From the NCBI GenBank assembly GCA_014238595.1, contig JABAAV010000022.1, positions 9,747-18,269 on the forward strand: 8,523 nt of DNA. Reading direction: 5' to 3'. The DNA comes from Myxococcales bacterium. GTDB lineage: Bacteria; Myxococcota_A; Polyangia; Haliangiales; J016. Each line of letters opens with the position of its first letter. Within the stretch, counting starts at the first letter, position 1. A model generated the notes under the pieces. That model made no database searches. It was not told where the DNA came from and saw only the letters and a program-made list of their open reading frames with translations. Made by a program: the position numbers and the translations under genes. Below, piece by piece: positions 6,888 to 8,523 of the stretch.

Positions 6888-7340
6888 ATGTTTAAATCAT
6901 TATTGCTTATCTCATGTCTTGGTTTTGTTGTTGGTTGTGGTGATGAATCCGTATCAGAACCTACGGTGTGGCTCGGTGACGCAACGGCTGATAATCTAGA
7001 TGTGTTGATTGCAGGACGCTATATCGATATAACGGGAAGCCTGATAGTCAGTGGTAGTCAAACAGGCATCCTCACCGTGCCACAACTACGATCAGTTGGT
7101 GGACGTGTTGAAATAACTCACAACACGAGACTAACGCGTATCGACTTACCACAACTACAATCGGTTGGTGGGTTTTTTAAGTTATCCGACAACGACAGCC
7201 TAACAAGCCTCAATATGCCACGGTTGCAATCAGTTGGTGGAGCAGGTGGTTGGTGGGGTGGGGGTTTTAGTATATTCGACAACGACAACCTAACAGATTG
7301 CGACCTAGGCAGTTATACAGAGGAAAATTGCCCGCGGTAA
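6888..7340 (+). CDS. Repeat lipoprotein, copy B (short, 3 repeats)
   Basis: 150 residues from the ATG at 6888. A GTG at 6846 is in frame, but the predicted signal peptide starts at the ATG (MFKSLLLISCLGFVVGC, lipobox VVGC, lipid Cys17, +2 Gly), as in the sister genes. The linker is cut to SEPT with no further repeats. The N-cap (VWLGDATADNLDVL... YIDITGSL) is like copy A, whereas the signal peptide is almost the same at DNA level as copy C, so the gene is a mosaic. Three solenoid repeats follow. The third carries a roughly 7-residue Gly/Trp insertion (GGAGGWWGGGF), encoded by G-rich DNA at 7236-7264. The cap is LTDCDLGSYTEENC. It looks intact but is the shortest member, probably through loss of repeats. 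A 3-repeat solenoid should still fold if capped. Confidence 0.82.
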   Translation: MFKSLLLISCLGFVVGCGDESVSEPTVWLGDATADNLDVLIAGRYIDITGSLIVSGSQTGILTVPQLRSVGGRVEITHNTRLTRIDLPQLQSVGGFFKLSDNDSLTSLNMPRLQSVGGAGGWWGGGFSIFDNDNLTDCDLGSYTEENCPR

Positions 7341-7345
7341 TTCCG

Positions 7346-7468
7346 CTAACCCTTGTACCGATAATGCTTGATGGGTGAGTCTGCTTCTGTTGCCTTTTGG
7401 GAATAGTGAAGCACCATGCCCGCAGACTTCCAGCTGAATCAAATCACGTAACGCCCTTTGTAGTGCGT
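7346..7468 (-). pseudogene. Degraded stub of the convergent reading frame
   Basis: This is the same minus-strand frame as 6643-6765, with the last 30 codons unchanged in amino acids (ending KHYRYKG-stop at 7346). The TGC Cys codon of the other copy is TGA here (7439-7441), and the Met codon has become ACG (7466-7468). Upstream the frame meets a stop within about ten codons and has no start. It is probably non-functional. Confidence 0.6.
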
Positions 7469-7480
7469 TGATACTAGCCT

Positions 7481-7510
7481 TTGTTTTGTGCGTGTTTAGT
7501 TATATATAAT
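7481..7510 (+). promoter_or_regulatory. Promoter of lipoprotein copy C
   Basis: A perfect TATAAT (7505-7510) lies 18 bp after TTGTTT (7481-7486). The placement relative to the ATG (7558) matches the copy B promoter, and the GTTTAGTTA motif between the boxes is shared with the other spacers. Confidence 0.5.
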
Positions 7511-7557
7511 AGTTGGTCTATTTTGCATCTAAGATCAATATCGATTATGGTGCGACG

Positions 7558-8424
7558 ATGTTTAAATCATTATTACTTGTCTCGTGTCTTGGTTTTGTTG
7601 TTGGTTGTGGTGATGAATCCGTATCAGAACCTACGGCAGCAGAACCAACAGTCATAGAACCCACAGTTGTAGAGCCAACCGTCATGGAACCAACGGCTGT
7701 AGAGTCTAAGGTGTGGCAGGGAGATGTTACCACTGTTGAGGAGCTTAATCGGGCACTGCTCGGTTCTTACACTGAAATTACTGGCGATTTGGCTTTGGGC
7801 GGCTCTGGCAACAACCGAGACAACCTAACAACCCTCACCTTGCCACAACTACGATCAGTTGGCGGCACTTTTCATATGTCCTACATCCGCGACCTAACGA
7901 CCATCGACATGCCACAACTAAAAACGATTGGTGGGTATGTTTATATATACGAAAACCCCGATCTAACGAGCGTCACCATGCCACAGCTACAATCAGTTGG
8001 TGAGGGCGTTGGTATATTTCACGACCCAAGCCTAACGAGCATCTCCATGCCACAGCTACAATCAGTTGGTGAGGGCGTTGGTATAGGCTACAACCACAAC
8101 CTAACAGCCATCGACTTGCCACGGCTTCAATCAGTTGGTGTGCATTTTGCTATAGGCGACAACCACAACCTAACAGCCATCGACATACCTCAACTAAAAA
8201 TGGTTGGTGCGCATTTTGCTATAGCCGACAACAACAGCCTAACAACCATCGACTTACCACAGCTACAATCAGTTGGTGAGTATTTTCGTATAACCGACAA
8301 CCCCTACCTAACGAGCATCTCCATGCCACAACTACAATCAGTTGCTGAGGCTGTTTCTATATCAGAAAATCCACAACTCACAGATTGTGACTTAGGCAGT
8401 TATACGGAACAGTATTGCCCGTAG
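7558..8424 (+). CDS. Repeat lipoprotein, copy C (8 repeats, expanded EPT linker)
   Basis: 288 residues from the ATG at 7558; an in-frame TTG at 7513 is less likely because the signal peptide begins at MFKSLLLVSCLGFVVGC (lipid Cys17). After GDESVS comes a linker of five EPTxx units (7627-7701), then an N-cap (VWQGDVTTVEELNRALLGSY) unlike that of copies A and B. Eight 23-residue repeats (LTxIxxPQLQSVGxxVxI) and the cap LTDCDLGSYTEQYC follow. Repeats 3 and 4 share an identical 39-bp stretch (7978-8016 and 8047-8085), and the 4/5 and 5/6 junctions are nearly identical too, indicating recent internal duplication. It is expected on the outer membrane with the solenoid outside or in the periplasm. 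Function is unknown. The best inference is a ligand- or partner-binding surface protein that varies by recombination. Confidence 0.85.
   Translation: MFKSLLLVSCLGFVVGCGDESVSEPTAAEPTVIEPTVVEPTVMEPTAVESKVWQGDVTTVEELNRALLGSYTEITGDLALGGSGNNRDNLTTLTLPQLRSVGGTFHMSYIRDLTTIDMPQLKTIGGYVYIYENPDLTSVTMPQLQSVGEGVGIFHDPSLTSISMPQLQSVGEGVGIGYNHNLTAIDLPRLQSVGVHFAIGDNHNLTAIDIPQLKMVGAHFAIADNNSLTTIDLPQLQSVGEYFRITDNPYLTSISMPQLQSVAEAVSISENPQLTDCDLGSYTEQYCP
7627..7701 (+). repeat. 15-bp minisatellite encoding the EPTxx linker (5 units)
   Basis: Five consecutive 15-bp units start with GAACC/GAGCC and encode EPTAA, EPTVI, EPTVV, EPTVM and EPTAV. Copy A has one such unit and copy B less than one. Changes are in whole codons, so the reading frame is kept. 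The linker separates the lipid anchor from the folded domain. Confidence 0.85.
7978..8085 (+). repeat. Identical 39-bp direct repeats inside copy C
   Basis: The segment starting ATGCCACAGCTACAATCAG is identical at 7978-8016 and 8047-8085, a 69-bp offset equal to one 23-residue protein repeat. This marks a recent tandem duplication of one solenoid repeat. Confidence 0.85.
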
Positions 8425-8434
8425 GTCAAAAAAC

Positions 8435-8523
8435 CTAACCCTTGTACCGATAGTGCTTAATCGGTGAGTCTGCTTCCGTTGCCTTTTGTGAATAGTGAAG
8501 CACCATGCCCGCGGACTTCCAAC
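8435..8523 (-). CDS. 3' end of convergent gene, running off the right edge
   Basis: The minus strand is open from the right edge to a TAG at 8435-8437. It encodes WKSAGMVLHYSQKATEADS followed by PIKHYRYKG (28 residues). It matches the stubs at 6643-6765 and 7346-7468, with only synonymous differences. Unlike those, no interruption is visible before the window ends, so this copy may be the 3' end of an intact gene that begins beyond 8523. The stop lies 10 bp after the copy C stop, in convergent orientation. The protein family is not recognised. Confidence 0.45.
   Translation of the reverse strand, partial: WKSAGMVLHYSQKATEADSPIKHYRYKG

Larger units (their letters stand above)
5521..8523 (+). 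repeat. Tandem array of paralogous repeat-lipoprotein units
   Basis: Four copies of one module follow uvrB: a remnant (5521-5664) and three genes (5776-6633, 6888-7340, 7558-8424). They are separated by related spacers with the order gene 3' end, CTAACCCTTGTA..., convergent minus-strand stub, AGCC(C/T)TTGTTTTGTGCGTG, -10-like box, conserved leader, ATG. The last spacer runs off the window, so at least part of another unit is expected. By hand count one line of the array (6301-6360) is 50% G+C and one line of uvrB (4861-4920) is 37%, which hints at a different origin. Confidence 0.9.

Noticed and set aside
7545..7733. Minus-strand ORF with a VGS-type repeat
   Set aside because: It is the reverse reading of the signal peptide and EPT minisatellite; the repeat is explained by the plus strand.

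Overview
The window looks like a chromosomal segment of a Gram-negative bacterium of fairly low G+C content. Outer-membrane lipoprotein signals, a Tol-Pal-type gene pair and a cysteine-rich OmpA lipoprotein suggest a Deltaproteobacteria/Myxococcota/Bradymonadales-like lineage. That placement is inferred from protein style only. The organism very probably makes selenoproteins, because the left edge carries the 3' part of selB.

Left and centre (1-5489) is an ordinary backbone. It holds the selB 3' end, a 186-bp gap with several inverted TTTGT/ACAAA motifs, and a compact plus-strand cluster: a Cys-repeat Pal/OmpA-like lipoprotein, a CpoB/YbgF-like coiled-coil plus TPR protein, and a 79-residue membrane protein. 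A minus-strand thiE follows, then plus-strand uvrB. thiE is wedged in with no spare bases: its stop overlaps the stop of the membrane protein and its start overlaps the start of uvrB.

Right third (5521-8523) is an accessory region that begins only about 30 bp after uvrB and is visibly richer in G+C. It is a tandem array of paralogous lipoprotein genes: one 5'-truncated remnant and three apparently intact genes with 9, 3 and 8 copies of a 23-residue, leucine-rich, receptor-L-domain-like repeat. All end in the same Cys-containing cap (CDLGSYTxxxC). Copies differ in repeat number, in a 15-bp linker minisatellite and in N-terminal domain, as expected from repeat-mediated recombination of a surface protein. 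Conserved spacers carry a -10-like box and a conserved leader.

The least expected signal is in those spacers. On the minus strand each holds the 3' end of the same reading frame, converging on the lipoprotein gene. In the roughly 30 terminal codons that can be compared, every difference between copies falls at the wobble position and is synonymous. The last copy is still open at the right edge. I infer that a real, unidentified convergent gene exists and that the tandem unit is 'variable lipoprotein plus 3' stub of that gene'. The array probably continues past base 8523.
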